Assembly (NCBI RefSeq): GCF_002723975.1
Contig: NZ_BEWO01000001.1
Coordinates: 1-64,000 of the forward strand
Source: Gluconobacter japonicus
GTDB taxonomy: Bacteria > Pseudomonadota > Alphaproteobacteria > Acetobacterales > Acetobacteraceae
Direction of reading: 5' to 3'
DNA: 64,000 bases
Below are positions 17,736 through 25,436 of the stretch, piece by piece. The translations under genes were made by a program, and so were the position numbers. Every line of letters starts with the position of its first letter. Within the stretch, counting starts at the first letter, position 1. The notes below the pieces were generated by a model. That model ran no database searches, was not told the origin of the DNA, and was given only the letters and a program-made list of their open reading frames with translations.

Positions 17736-18380
17736 ATGAGCCAGCAGAACGCCATCCATCTTCATGACGGCGACCTGCCGGACGATTTTGATATTGGCCC
17801 TGTTGTCGCCATCGATACCGAGACCATGGGTCTCAATCCCCACAGAGATCGTCTCTGCCTCGTGCAGCTTTCCGCCGGTGACGGTGAAGCGCATCTTGTG
17901 CAGATCAAACCCGTTTCAATGGGTGGGCGCGGTTATGACTGCCCCAATCTCAAGGCTCTTCTGTCGGATGACTCCATCACCAAGCTGATGCACTTCGCAC
18001 GCTTTGATGTGGCCGTTCTCCAGCACGCTCTGGACATCACCGTTTCTTCCGTCATTTGCACCAAGATTGCCGCGCGACTGGTCTATACCTTCACGGACCG
18101 CCATGGCCTGGCTTATCTCTGCCGCGATCTGCTGGGTGTCGAGATGAGCAAGCACCAGCAGAGCTCTGACTGGGGCGCAGACGTCCTCACGGAAGACCAG
18201 ATGCGCTATGCTGCGTCTGACGTGCTCCATCTGCACGCTCTGTGGGAGAAACTGGAAGCCATGCTGATCCGTGAAAACCGCCGTGAACTGGCGCAGTCCT
18301 GCTTTGATTTTCTATCGGCCCGCGCCCGTCTGGACCTTCTGGGATATGAAGATCCCGATATTTTCGCGCACCGCGCCTAA
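17736..18380 (+). CDS. rnd: Ribonuclease D, short form (3'-5' exonuclease)
   Basis: A 214-residue DEDD-family 3'-5' exonuclease that trims tRNA and other stable RNA 3' ends. The catalytic motifs are VAIDTETMGL (Exo I), LMHFARFDVAVL (Exo II) and DVLHLHALWEKL with YAASD (Exo III). It lacks the C-terminal HRDC domains of E. coli RNase D, as is usual for the short alphaproteobacterial version. A weak ribosome site (GGTGA) precedes ATG 17736. It follows tRNA-Leu by 60 bases and precedes kdsD by 21 bases, so it may head the kdsD-lpt-rpoN unit. Confidence 0.93.
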   Translation: MSQQNAIHLHDGDLPDDFDIGPVVAIDTETMGLNPHRDRLCLVQLSAGDGEAHLVQIKPVSMGGRGYDCPNLKALLSDDSITKLMHFARFDVAVLQHALDITVSSVICTKIAARLVYTFTDRHGLAYLCRDLLGVEMSKHQQSSDWGADVLTEDQMRYAASDVLHLHALWEKLEAMLIRENRRELAQSCFDFLSARARLDLLGYEDPDIFAHRA

Positions 18381-18401
18381 TCACAATCCGGCTTCGAAAT
18401 C

Positions 18402-19388
18402 ATGACCTGCCACGCTGTCTCGCCGCTTCCCTCAGCCCTGCACACTCTTGCAGCGGAACGTCAGGGCCTTGAGGCGCTGGAAGCGGCCTTTCAGTCCTCG
18501 CTCGGATCTGCCTTCACGCAGGCTGTGGACCGTATTCTGAACTGCGCTGGTCGTCTGATTGTCACGGGTATTGGCAAATCCGGGCATATAGGGCGCAAGA
18601 TCCAAGCCACTCTGGCCTCCACCGGCACCCCCTCCCTTTTTGTGCATCCTGCCGAAGCCTCTCATGGAGATCTGGGCATGGTGGCACCGGGCGACCTGAT
18701 TCTGGCCCTGTCAAATTCGGGCGAAACCACCGAGCTTGCCGCAATTCTAGCATACGCTGCCCATAAAAAGCTGGGCGTGATTGCGATAACCTCCGTCGAA
18801 ACGTCCGCGCTCGCCCGTGCGTCAGAAATTGCCCTCGTGCTTCCGAAAGCCCAAGAAGCCTGCCCAATGGGACTGGCTCCAACGACGAGCACACTTCTCC
18901 AGCTTGCTCTGGGCGACGCGCTGGCCATTGCGCTCCTCGAAAAACGTGGCTTTACCGCCAATGATTTTCAGACCTTCCATCCCGGCGGCCGCCTAGGCGC
19001 CAGACTGCGACCAGTGTGGGAACTGATGCACACCGGCGACGCTTTGCCTCTCGGAAAGACCCGCCTCTCACTCCGGTCGGTTATTCTGGAGATGACACGC
19101 AAGGCTTTCGGGTGCATGGGTGTTACAGACGACGCAGGTGTCCTCTGCGGCCTCATCACGGATGCGGACCTCCGCCGTGCTCTACATCGTGATCTCGACG
19201 CGACAACAGCTGAAGAAGTGATGAACCGGTCACCGATCACGACCACCCCCGCGACTCTGGCACAGGACGTCCTACTTCTTATGAATGCACGCTCCAAACC
19301 CATCACAAGTCTTTTTGTCGTTGGCGATGATGGGCGACCACAGGGCATCATTCACCTGCATGATCTTTTGCGGGCGGGCCTGTCATGA
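18402..19388 (+). CDS. kdsD: D-arabinose 5-phosphate isomerase (KpsF/GutQ family)
   Basis: A 328-residue isomerase that converts ribulose 5-phosphate to arabinose 5-phosphate, the first step to Kdo for lipopolysaccharide. The N-terminal SIS domain (about 30-175) has VTGIGKSGHIGRKI, HPAEASHGDLGM and ALSNSGETTEL. The C-terminal half is a CBS pair (about 210-325) with ITDADLRRAL and IIHLHDLLRAG. Its stop overlaps the lptC start by four bases (ATGA). The Kdo8P phosphatase gene kdsC, often found between kdsD and lptC, is not present here. Confidence 0.95.
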   Translation: MTCHAVSPLPSALHTLAAERQGLEALEAAFQSSLGSAFTQAVDRILNCAGRLIVTGIGKSGHIGRKIQATLASTGTPSLFVHPAEASHGDLGMVAPGDLILALSNSGETTELAAILAYAAHKKLGVIAITSVETSALARASEIALVLPKAQEACPMGLAPTTSTLLQLALGDALAIALLEKRGFTANDFQTFHPGGRLGARLRPVWELMHTGDALPLGKTRLSLRSVILEMTRKAFGCMGVTDDAGVLCGLITDADLRRALHRDLDATTAEEVMNRSPITTTPATLAQDVLLLMNARSKPITSLFVVGDDGRPQGIIHLHDLLRAGLS

Positions 19389-20152
19389 ACACGCCTCAGG
19401 ACGACAAACGCCCCCGGCGTGATGATTTCGCCGAGAACCGCAGCGAGAGCCTTGCCAAACTCGATGCCCTCCGCCGCGCGGCTTTTGACCGGGTGCGTAC
19501 AGCCCCAAATGCTGAGCAACTCGCTCGCAGGCGGTCCCTGCTGGGGTTCGCCAAATGGGCCCTTCCCGGCCTGGCACTGGTTCTGCTCAGTTCGATCGCG
19601 GCATGGCCTGAGATTTCCCATCTTGTGAATCAGAACCGTGCGGCCCTGAAAGAAATGGCCCGTCTGCGCGTCGAAAGCGGCAACATGGAAAATGCCGTTT
19701 ATCGCGGTCTGGACGCACATAACCATCTCTACATGATCACGGCCCGCACTACGCATCAGCAGGGTCCGGACCGTGTGGATCTGGTGGACCCCGTGGCGGA
19801 TATTGAGCTTTCAGGCAATTCCTGGGCTCATATCAAGGCCGATCGCGGCGTTTACATGCAGCACGAGCAGACCCTGAACCTTGATGATCACGTCGTCCTG
19901 TATCGCGATGACGGCACACTCATGAACGGTCCGTCCGCAGATATGGACCTGAAACAGGACGTGATTGCATCGCGTGACTGGGTGCATGCCGAAGGGCCAT
20001 TTGGTACGCAGGATGCTCAGGGCTATTTCCTGGACCAGCATGCGGGTATCATGCAGTTTACAGGACCGGGTCTGACGGTCCGCAATGATGATAACGGTCC
20101 CCCTTCCCCGGCGGCCCGCCTCCGCCAGGAAGGAGCCAAGACAGAGAAATGA
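19385..20152 (+). CDS. lptC: LPS export protein LptC
   Basis: A 255-residue bitopic inner-membrane protein that passes lipopolysaccharide from the LptB2FG transporter to the periplasmic bridge LptA. A cytoplasmic charged N-terminus precedes one membrane helix at about 56-74 (KWALPGLALVLLSSIAAW). A periplasmic beta-jellyroll domain follows, with YMITARTTHQ and DDHVVLYRDDGT. It is longer than the E. coli protein (191), mainly in the cytoplasmic tail. Start and stop overlap kdsD and lptA, so the cluster is tightly coupled. Confidence 0.92.
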   Translation: MNTPQDDKRPRRDDFAENRSESLAKLDALRRAAFDRVRTAPNAEQLARRRSLLGFAKWALPGLALVLLSSIAAWPEISHLVNQNRAALKEMARLRVESGNMENAVYRGLDAHNHLYMITARTTHQQGPDRVDLVDPVADIELSGNSWAHIKADRGVYMQHEQTLNLDDHVVLYRDDGTLMNGPSADMDLKQDVIASRDWVHAEGPFGTQDAQGYFLDQHAGIMQFTGPGLTVRNDDNGPPSPAARLRQEGAKTEK

Positions 20153-21090
20153 TGAGCCGCATCAGCCGACTGCTTCCCATTGCAGGACTTCTTCTCGCGA
20201 CTGCAGCCACTCCCGCCGCCTATGCGGACGGGTTGGACATGTCTCATGGCGAGGCTGTCAAACTGTTCTGGAAAAACGAAGAAATCTACGATCGCAACGC
20301 CCAGACCGTCACCCTGACAGGGGGTGCCCGCGCCGTCCGTGGTGATGTGACGGTCGATGCCGATACACTCATCGGATATCTCCGTAAAAAGACAGCGCCC
20401 GACGGCCAGCCAACACCGCCCCCGCCAGCAAATGGCCAGAGCGGCGAAGCCGACCCGATGGGCGGCTCGCTTGAGCTGTACCGCATCGAGGCACGCGGGA
20501 ACGTCCATATCTATAACCAGACGGATCAGGGCTGGGGCGATCACGCCCTGTACGACATGGATCAGGCCGTCATGGTCATGACGGGCAAGCACCTGAAGCT
20601 TACGACGCCACAGGACGTTCTGACGGCACGGGACGTCATGGAATATCATTCCAAGACCCGCATGTCCGTCGGTCGCGGTGATGCAACCGTCACGACCAAT
20701 GATGGCAAGCAGGTCAAGGCAGACGTTCTTGTCTCCTTCAGCGCACCGGATTCGCCTGCACCCGCTGGTCAGTCCCAACCCGCCAGCACAAATGGCAATC
20801 CGCTTGGTGGCGGATCGTCCAAGCTGGATCGTGCCTATGGCTGGGGCCACGTTGTCCTGCGCACCCAGACCCAGACCGCAACGGGTGATCGTGGCGTCTA
20901 TGTTTTCGCGACGCAGATTGCCCGCCTGATCGGCCATGTTCACGTGACGCAGGGCCAGAACCAGAACAACGGCTCGCAGGCCATCGTGAACATGAAAACC
21001 GGGATTGCCACGATGCTGCCAGGATCGGACTCTCCTATTCAGGGACTTGTCGTTCCCAACGAAGCCAACAGCAGTCAGGCCCCAAAGTGA
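20149..21090 (+). CDS. lptA: LPS transport periplasmic protein LptA
   Basis: A 313-residue OstA-fold periplasmic protein that bridges LptC and LptD for lipopolysaccharide transit. A signal peptide ends near PAAYA (residue 26). The repeats NAQTVTLTGGARAVRGDVTVDA and GSLELYRIEARGNVHIYN are OstA beta-strand signatures. The protein is much longer than E. coli LptA (185). A Pro-rich insert (DGQPTPPPPANGQ) and a low-complexity stretch near residue 205 (PDSPAPAGQSQPAS) account for part of that. Two adjacent ATGs at 20149 and 20152 are possible starts; the first overlaps the lptC stop. Confidence 0.9.
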   Translation: MMSRISRLLPIAGLLLATAATPAAYADGLDMSHGEAVKLFWKNEEIYDRNAQTVTLTGGARAVRGDVTVDADTLIGYLRKKTAPDGQPTPPPPANGQSGEADPMGGSLELYRIEARGNVHIYNQTDQGWGDHALYDMDQAVMVMTGKHLKLTTPQDVLTARDVMEYHSKTRMSVGRGDATVTTNDGKQVKADVLVSFSAPDSPAPAGQSQPASTNGNPLGGGSSKLDRAYGWGHVVLRTQTQTATGDRGVYVFATQIARLIGHVHVTQGQNQNNGSQAIVNMKTGIATMLPGSDSPIQGLVVPNEANSSQAPK

Positions 21091-21842
21091 CCGAGACACC
21101 TTCCACAGCTCCCGTGCTTCAGACCGGCCTTGTCGCCAGCGGTATTGGCAAGACTTACAAGAAGCGTGCCGTCGTCAAAAACGTCTCGCTTCAGGTTCAG
21201 CGTGGCGAAGCCGTGGGTCTGCTCGGGCCGAACGGCGCGGGCAAAACCACCAGCTTCTATATGATCGTGGGACTGGTTCAGCCTGACACGGGGTCCATCA
21301 CGCTGGATGGTGCAGACATCACGCAGCTTCCGATGTATCGCCGTGCCCGCCTTGGCGTTGGCTACCTACCGCAGGAAGCCAGCATTTTCCGTGGGCTAAA
21401 CGTCGAACAGAACATCATGGCGGCGCTGGAAGTGATCGAATCCGATCCTGAAAAGCGTGAAACCATGCTGAACGGCCTTCTGGCCGAGTTCGGCATCACG
21501 CATCTTCGCCGCTCGCCTTCGCTGGCACTGTCAGGCGGTGAACGTCGTCGTCTGGAAATTGCCCGCGCTCTGGCCAGCCAGCCGAACTATATTCTGCTTG
21601 ATGAACCTCTCGCCGGTATTGATCCGATTGCGGTGGGCGAAATTCGCGATCTTGTGTCTCACCTCAAGGATCGTGGCATCGGCGTGCTGATTACGGACCA
21701 TAACGTCCGCGAAACGCTTGAAGTCATTGACCGCGCCTACATCATGCATGGGGGTCAGGTTCTGATGGAAGGCACCCCGGAAGCCATCGTCGCAAACGAA
21801 GATGTGCGCCGGGTCTATCTTGGAGAGAACTTCTCGCTCTAA
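21087..21842 (+). CDS. lptB: LPS export ABC transporter ATP-binding protein LptB
   Basis: A 251-residue ATPase that powers extraction of lipopolysaccharide from the inner membrane with LptF and LptG. The Walker A is GPNGAGKTT, the Q-loop LPQEASIFRGL, the signature LSGGERRRLEIARAL and the Walker B YILLDEPLAGIDP; the switch histidine is in TDHNVRETL. It starts with GTG overlapping the lptA stop (GTGA) and is followed nine bases later by rpoN, the common lptB-rpoN order. The lptF and lptG genes are not in the window. Confidence 0.96.
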   Translation: MTETPSTAPVLQTGLVASGIGKTYKKRAVVKNVSLQVQRGEAVGLLGPNGAGKTTSFYMIVGLVQPDTGSITLDGADITQLPMYRRARLGVGYLPQEASIFRGLNVEQNIMAALEVIESDPEKRETMLNGLLAEFGITHLRRSPSLALSGGERRRLEIARALASQPNYILLDEPLAGIDPIAVGEIRDLVSHLKDRGIGVLITDHNVRETLEVIDRAYIMHGGQVLMEGTPEAIVANEDVRRVYLGENFSL

Positions 21843-21851
21843 TCTGACGGG

Positions 21852-23174
21852 ATGCTCAGTCCCGGTCTGATACAGCGCCAGTCGCAGTCGCTCGTCATGA
21901 CGCCACAGTTGCGTCAGGCGATTGCGATGCTGCAACTCGGCCATCAGGAACTGACGCAATCCCTCCAGCAGATTGCAGAACTCAACCCCCTGCTCGTTCT
22001 TGAGCCAACCGACACGGTCGCGCTGCCGGAACCCGGTGAAGCGCCCGATTACCATGACGACGACCCGGATCGTTTCACGTCAGGGGCGGAACAACCTGAA
22101 ACCGCCGCCCCCGGCCCTTCCCTCCATGACGATCTAAGCAGCCAGATCCACCTGACCTTTCCTGAACACCGGGATCGTGCTGCGGCACTGTATCTTCTGG
22201 CCAGCCTCGACGATGCAGGGCGCCTTCCCGAGCCTGTTTCCGACATCGCACACGTTCTCGGCATGGAAACAGCCGCTCTTGAGTCTATCCGACGCATTCT
22301 GATGCGACTGGACCCTGCCGGCCTGTTCTGCCGCTCACTGGAAGAGTGTCTGGCTGTGCAATTGGAACGCTGTGGTCGGCTCGACCCCGCCATGAAAATC
22401 CTGCTAGCCAATCTGGACCTGCTAGCCCGGCGTGACTGGCGGCTTCTCCGACAGAAATGTCAGCTTGAGCAGGATGACCTTCTCGATATGCTGGCAGAAA
22501 TTCAGACCCTCAATCCCCGTCCAGGTTTCGACCCGCGTCATCCCGTCACCCCGATCCAGCCCGATCTGACCGTCCGCAGGAACGGAGACGGTTTTCGCCT
22601 GACATTCAACCAACGCGCCCTGCCTCGTTGCCATGTGGACACGGATATTCAACGGCACATCGACAGCAACTCAGAGGCAGGACGGCAACTCCAGACCTAT
22701 GCCAGTGAAGCAAGCGCCGTCATCCGGGCGCTGGAGATGCGTCGCCAGACCATTCTGAAAGTCGGAGCAGAAATCATCCGCCAGCAGGCCGCTTTCTTTG
22801 AAGACGGAATCTCTGCCCTCCGCCCTCTCACCATGCGTGAGCTCGCGACAACAACAGACGTGCACGAAAGCACGATCAGCCGTGTTGTAAACGGCAAGTA
22901 CATGGATACGCCACGCGGCATCGTGCCACTTCGCATGTTCTTCTCAACAGCCCTTCAGGCCAGTGACGGCTCCGTTCAAAGCGCCAGCGCCATTCAGCAC
23001 CGTTTGCGCGCTCTTATCGCTGCAGAAGGAGACGACATTTTATCAGACGATGCCCTGACAGCCCTGCTTCAAAAAGAGGGCTTTGCCATTCAGCGCCGCA
23101 CCGTTGCGAAATACCGCGAAGGTCTGGGCATCGCAAAATCGAGCCAGAGACGTCGGTTGAAGAAAACGTCCTGA
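21852..23174 (+). CDS. rpoN: RNA polymerase sigma-54 factor
   Basis: A 440-residue sigma-54. Region I is the Gln/Leu-rich QRQSQSLVMTPQLRQAIAMLQ activator-responsive segment. The helix-turn-helix is in VHESTISRVVNGKYMDTPRGI (about 337-357) and the RpoN box is RRTVAKYREGLGI (about 416-428), which recognises the -24 element. It is slightly shorter than E. coli RpoN (477), mostly in the acidic linker. It directly follows lptB. The usual downstream genes hpf and ptsN are not there; a DUF3147 gene follows instead. Confidence 0.96.
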   Translation: MLSPGLIQRQSQSLVMTPQLRQAIAMLQLGHQELTQSLQQIAELNPLLVLEPTDTVALPEPGEAPDYHDDDPDRFTSGAEQPETAAPGPSLHDDLSSQIHLTFPEHRDRAAALYLLASLDDAGRLPEPVSDIAHVLGMETAALESIRRILMRLDPAGLFCRSLEECLAVQLERCGRLDPAMKILLANLDLLARRDWRLLRQKCQLEQDDLLDMLAEIQTLNPRPGFDPRHPVTPIQPDLTVRRNGDGFRLTFNQRALPRCHVDTDIQRHIDSNSEAGRQLQTYASEASAVIRALEMRRQTILKVGAEIIRQQAAFFEDGISALRPLTMRELATTTDVHESTISRVVNGKYMDTPRGIVPLRMFFSTALQASDGSVQSASAIQHRLRALIAAEGDDILSDDALTALLQKEGFAIQRRTVAKYREGLGIAKSSQRRRLKKTS

Positions 23175-23210
23175 TGGCTTCTTGCTTTATTGGCCGTTAG
23201 GGTCTGCTCC

Positions 23211-23561
23211 ATGCTGCATCTCGCCATAAAAGCCCTGATCTCTGGAATGCTGATCGCCACCGCGTCCACGCTAGCCCGACGTTATCCAGGCTTTGGCGCA
23301 CTTATCGCCTCTCTGCCACTCGTTTCGGTACTGGGGATGATCTGGCTGTGGAACGACAAACCCGACCCCGCGAACATGGCCGCCCATGCCGAGGCGACAT
23401 TCTGGTATGTGATGCCATCATTACCCATGTTTTTGTTGATCCCGCTCCTGCTACGGCATGGATATGATTTCTGGATCTCCCTCACCCTCGGCTGCTGCCT
23501 GACGATTGCCTTGTATGCTGCAATGACGTGGATCGGACCACGCTTCGGACTGCATCTCTGA
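23211..23561 (+). CDS. DUF3147 family small membrane protein
   Basis: A 116-residue integral membrane protein with about four hydrophobic helices. It begins MLHLAIKALISGMLIATAST and has the conserved ARRYPGFGALIASLPL and WLWNDKPD segments of DUF3147. Function is unknown. ATG 23211 is chosen because AGGG lies upstream; a TTG at 23190 would add seven unlikely residues. It lies 36 bases after rpoN on the same strand. Confidence 0.85.
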   Translation: MLHLAIKALISGMLIATASTLARRYPGFGALIASLPLVSVLGMIWLWNDKPDPANMAAHAEATFWYVMPSLPMFLLIPLLLRHGYDFWISLTLGCCLTIALYAAMTWIGPRFGLHL

Positions 23562-23582
23562 CAACAGAAAAGTGCCGGCAGC

Positions 23583-24347
23583 TTAGCCCAGATGCCGCAC
23601 GCTACGCTGTTTGCCGTAATCGCTGGGGCTTAATCCTGTGTTCTTTTTGAAAGCCTCAGCAAAGGCGCCAAGACTTTCATAGCCGACACTGAAAGCAACA
23701 GAGGTTACAGTCTCACCACGCACCAACCTCTCCTGAGCATTCAGGATACGAAGACGTTGCTTCCAGATTGAAAAAGGCATCTGCGTTTCGGCCGTGAAAT
23801 GTCGCACAAATGAGCGGACAGACAGTCCCGCCAGAGCAGCCCAGTCTTTCTGGGCACGGCGATCAGCCGGATTTGCACAGAGTACCTCTGTCACCCGACC
23901 AAGCCGGGAGGACTGAGGAAAAGGCAGGGACGCGTTTCTTCGCGGCACAGACAGAAATTCGTCCCAGAAACTCTCCGCCAGACGCGCCACAGGCGGGGAC
24001 CATTGAGACCCTTCAGCAGTTTGCGACAACCGCTCTGCCTGAGCCCCAAGAAGGCGGGAACATTCTGCAAGAAATGGCTCTTGCGGCAGATCAGCACACG
24101 CCCCAGGACAAACATAGAGACTCCACCCCGCTACTGCTCCATGAGAGCGAGCCTCATGGCAAAACCTGGGAGGCAACCAGAGAACCGATCCCGGACCAAC
24201 CAGCCAGTAAGCCGCCGCGCCCCTGATGCCCACTACACCGCTTTCAATACCCAGGAGCTGTCCTTCGACATGCAAGTGACCCTCCGTTTCCCGTCGCGTA
24301 TCCTGTTGCAGGTTTTTTCCAAAGAGCCACGGCGATGTGTCACTCAT
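23583..24347 (-). CDS. AraC family transcriptional regulator
   Basis: A 254-residue regulator with an N-terminal cupin-like sensing domain (HVEGQLLGIESGVVGI and WLPPRFCHEARSHG). The C-terminal AraC DNA-binding domain has two helix-turn-helix units: AALAGLSVRSFVRHFTAETQ and TSVAFSVGYESLGAFAEAFKKNTG. The ATG at 24347 has GGGG upstream; the frame is open to 24380. It is divergent from the NTF2-like gene 118 bases away, which is the most likely target. The effector cannot be told from sequence. Confidence 0.92.
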   Translation of the reverse strand: MSDTSPWLFGKNLQQDTRRETEGHLHVEGQLLGIESGVVGIRGAAAYWLVGPGSVLWLPPRFCHEARSHGAVAGWSLYVCPGACADLPQEPFLAECSRLLGAQAERLSQTAEGSQWSPPVARLAESFWDEFLSVPRRNASLPFPQSSRLGRVTEVLCANPADRRAQKDWAALAGLSVRSFVRHFTAETQMPFSIWKQRLRILNAQERLVRGETVTSVAFSVGYESLGAFAEAFKKNTGLSPSDYGKQRSVRHLG

Positions 24348-24465
24348 CCGGACAGACCCCAAGATTATTATTTGGCGCATATGAGTCGAAGTATGGCCTG
24401 AGACCGGAAGAACGCCAAAGACAACCCCGATATCGTGTCCTTACAAGTTTACGGAGGACATCCCC

Positions 24466-24861
24466 ATGTCAGACTTCAATCCAGAACAGATCATCCGGAA
24501 AATTTTTGCAGCTTTCACCGACTTCTCGTCAGACCCGGCAGCACTGTCAGCTTTTATGACACCGGACTACCGCCAGTTTGTCGATGGTCGCGAGATGACA
24601 CTCGACGAGTTTCAAAACCACGCTATGTCTTTAAGACGCCTTCTGAAAATGCTCGAAATCGACATCCAGCAAATTGTCTGCCAAGGCAATCAAGCCGCGA
24701 CGGTGCATATTGCTCGAGCCACCCGCCTCTCAGGCAAGCAGAGCCAGATCAAAGTCATCGCTTTTTACCAGTTCAACAACGGCCGACTATGCCTTGTCGA
24801 TGAACTGACGCATGTTCTGAACGGCCACGACGGCGATAAATCGCTCGGATCTGTGCGCTAA
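24466..24861 (+). CDS. SnoaL/NTF2-like small protein
   Basis: A 131-residue protein that looks like a SnoaL/NTF2-like alpha-beta barrel: an N-terminal helix with FAAFTDFSSDPAALSAFMTPDYRQFVDG, then a strand-rich half ending FYQFNNGRLCLVDELTHVL. Members bind or convert small hydrophobic ligands; nothing here shows a specific substrate. ATG 24466 has GGAGG upstream (TTTACGGAGGACATCCCC). Its divergent neighbour is an AraC regulator, suggesting an inducible pair. Confidence 0.8.
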   Translation: MSDFNPEQIIRKIFAAFTDFSSDPAALSAFMTPDYRQFVDGREMTLDEFQNHAMSLRRLLKMLEIDIQQIVCQGNQAATVHIARATRLSGKQSQIKVIAFYQFNNGRLCLVDELTHVLNGHDGDKSLGSVR

Positions 24862-24932
24862 TACTTTCCCAGTCGAATATTATTTTTAAAGTTTTTAAAA
24901 AACACGCTACAAAAAATTTTTATCATTCAATG

Positions 24933-24957
24933 GGTTATTTCCTATGTAAAAATAACC
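24933..24957. terminator. AT-rich hairpin between convergent genes
   Basis: GGTTATTT (24933-24940) pairs with AAATAACC (24950-24957) around nine bases, in a clearly AT-rich gap (about 24870-24955) between the NTF2-like and LprI-like genes. The stem is weak and no clean T-run follows, so terminator function is only suggested by position. Confidence 0.4.
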
Positions 24958-24961
24958 GCGG

Positions 24962-25411
24962 TCAAGGGGACGCCTCTCCATGCGGATGCAGAGGAGCAGC
25001 GTCCTGCCTCGCTCCGAACTTCTCGACCAGCCACCAGTAACCGTCCCTGAGATCAGAAATCCGATGACGCGTCAGGGCTTCCCGACAGGCAGGAAGCGCC
25101 GCTAGACCCGCAGTACCACCTTCAAACAGATCATGCTCTGCTTCGCAGGTCTCGTCACGATAGTAAAACCAAGCCTGCTGCGCTTTCTGGAGTTGGGTTT
25201 TCCGACTGCTTTTCAGCACCGTCAGGATTTGATCATAAACAACGTCCAGTTCCTTATCCGCCCGTTGTGCAGCCACCGTCAGGCAGTTGGTCTGATCCAC
25301 CCCACTTCCGGCCTGTTTGCACGGAGCATTGGCGGCATTGTAGTGCTGGGCCAGCACAGGGGACGCAAGGGAAAAAGCCGCGATCAGAAGGCACATCTTC
25401 CAACCTGCCAT
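24962..25411 (-). CDS. LprI-like/DUF1311 periplasmic protein
   Basis: A 149-residue secreted protein with a signal peptide (MAGWKMCLLIAAFSLASPVLA) and a DUF1311/LprI domain. Conserved cysteines appear in NAPCKQAG, QTNCLTVAA, DETCEAEHD and LPACREAL, with the family helix QAQQAWFYYRDETC-like block near 85-98. LprI of mycobacteria is a lysozyme inhibitor; whether this one inhibits lysozyme is unknown. The start at 25411 has an excellent GGGGGATAAGG site; a longer frame to 25498 overlaps the upstream ATPase and is rejected. It follows the ABC-F gene by 25 bases. Confidence 0.85.
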   Translation of the reverse strand: MAGWKMCLLIAAFSLASPVLAQHYNAANAPCKQAGSGVDQTNCLTVAAQRADKELDVVYDQILTVLKSSRKTQLQKAQQAWFYYRDETCEAEHDLFEGGTAGLAALPACREALTRHRISDLRDGYWWLVEKFGARQDAAPLHPHGEASP

Positions 25412-25436
25412 CCTTATCCCCCTCGCCCGGAACGCC

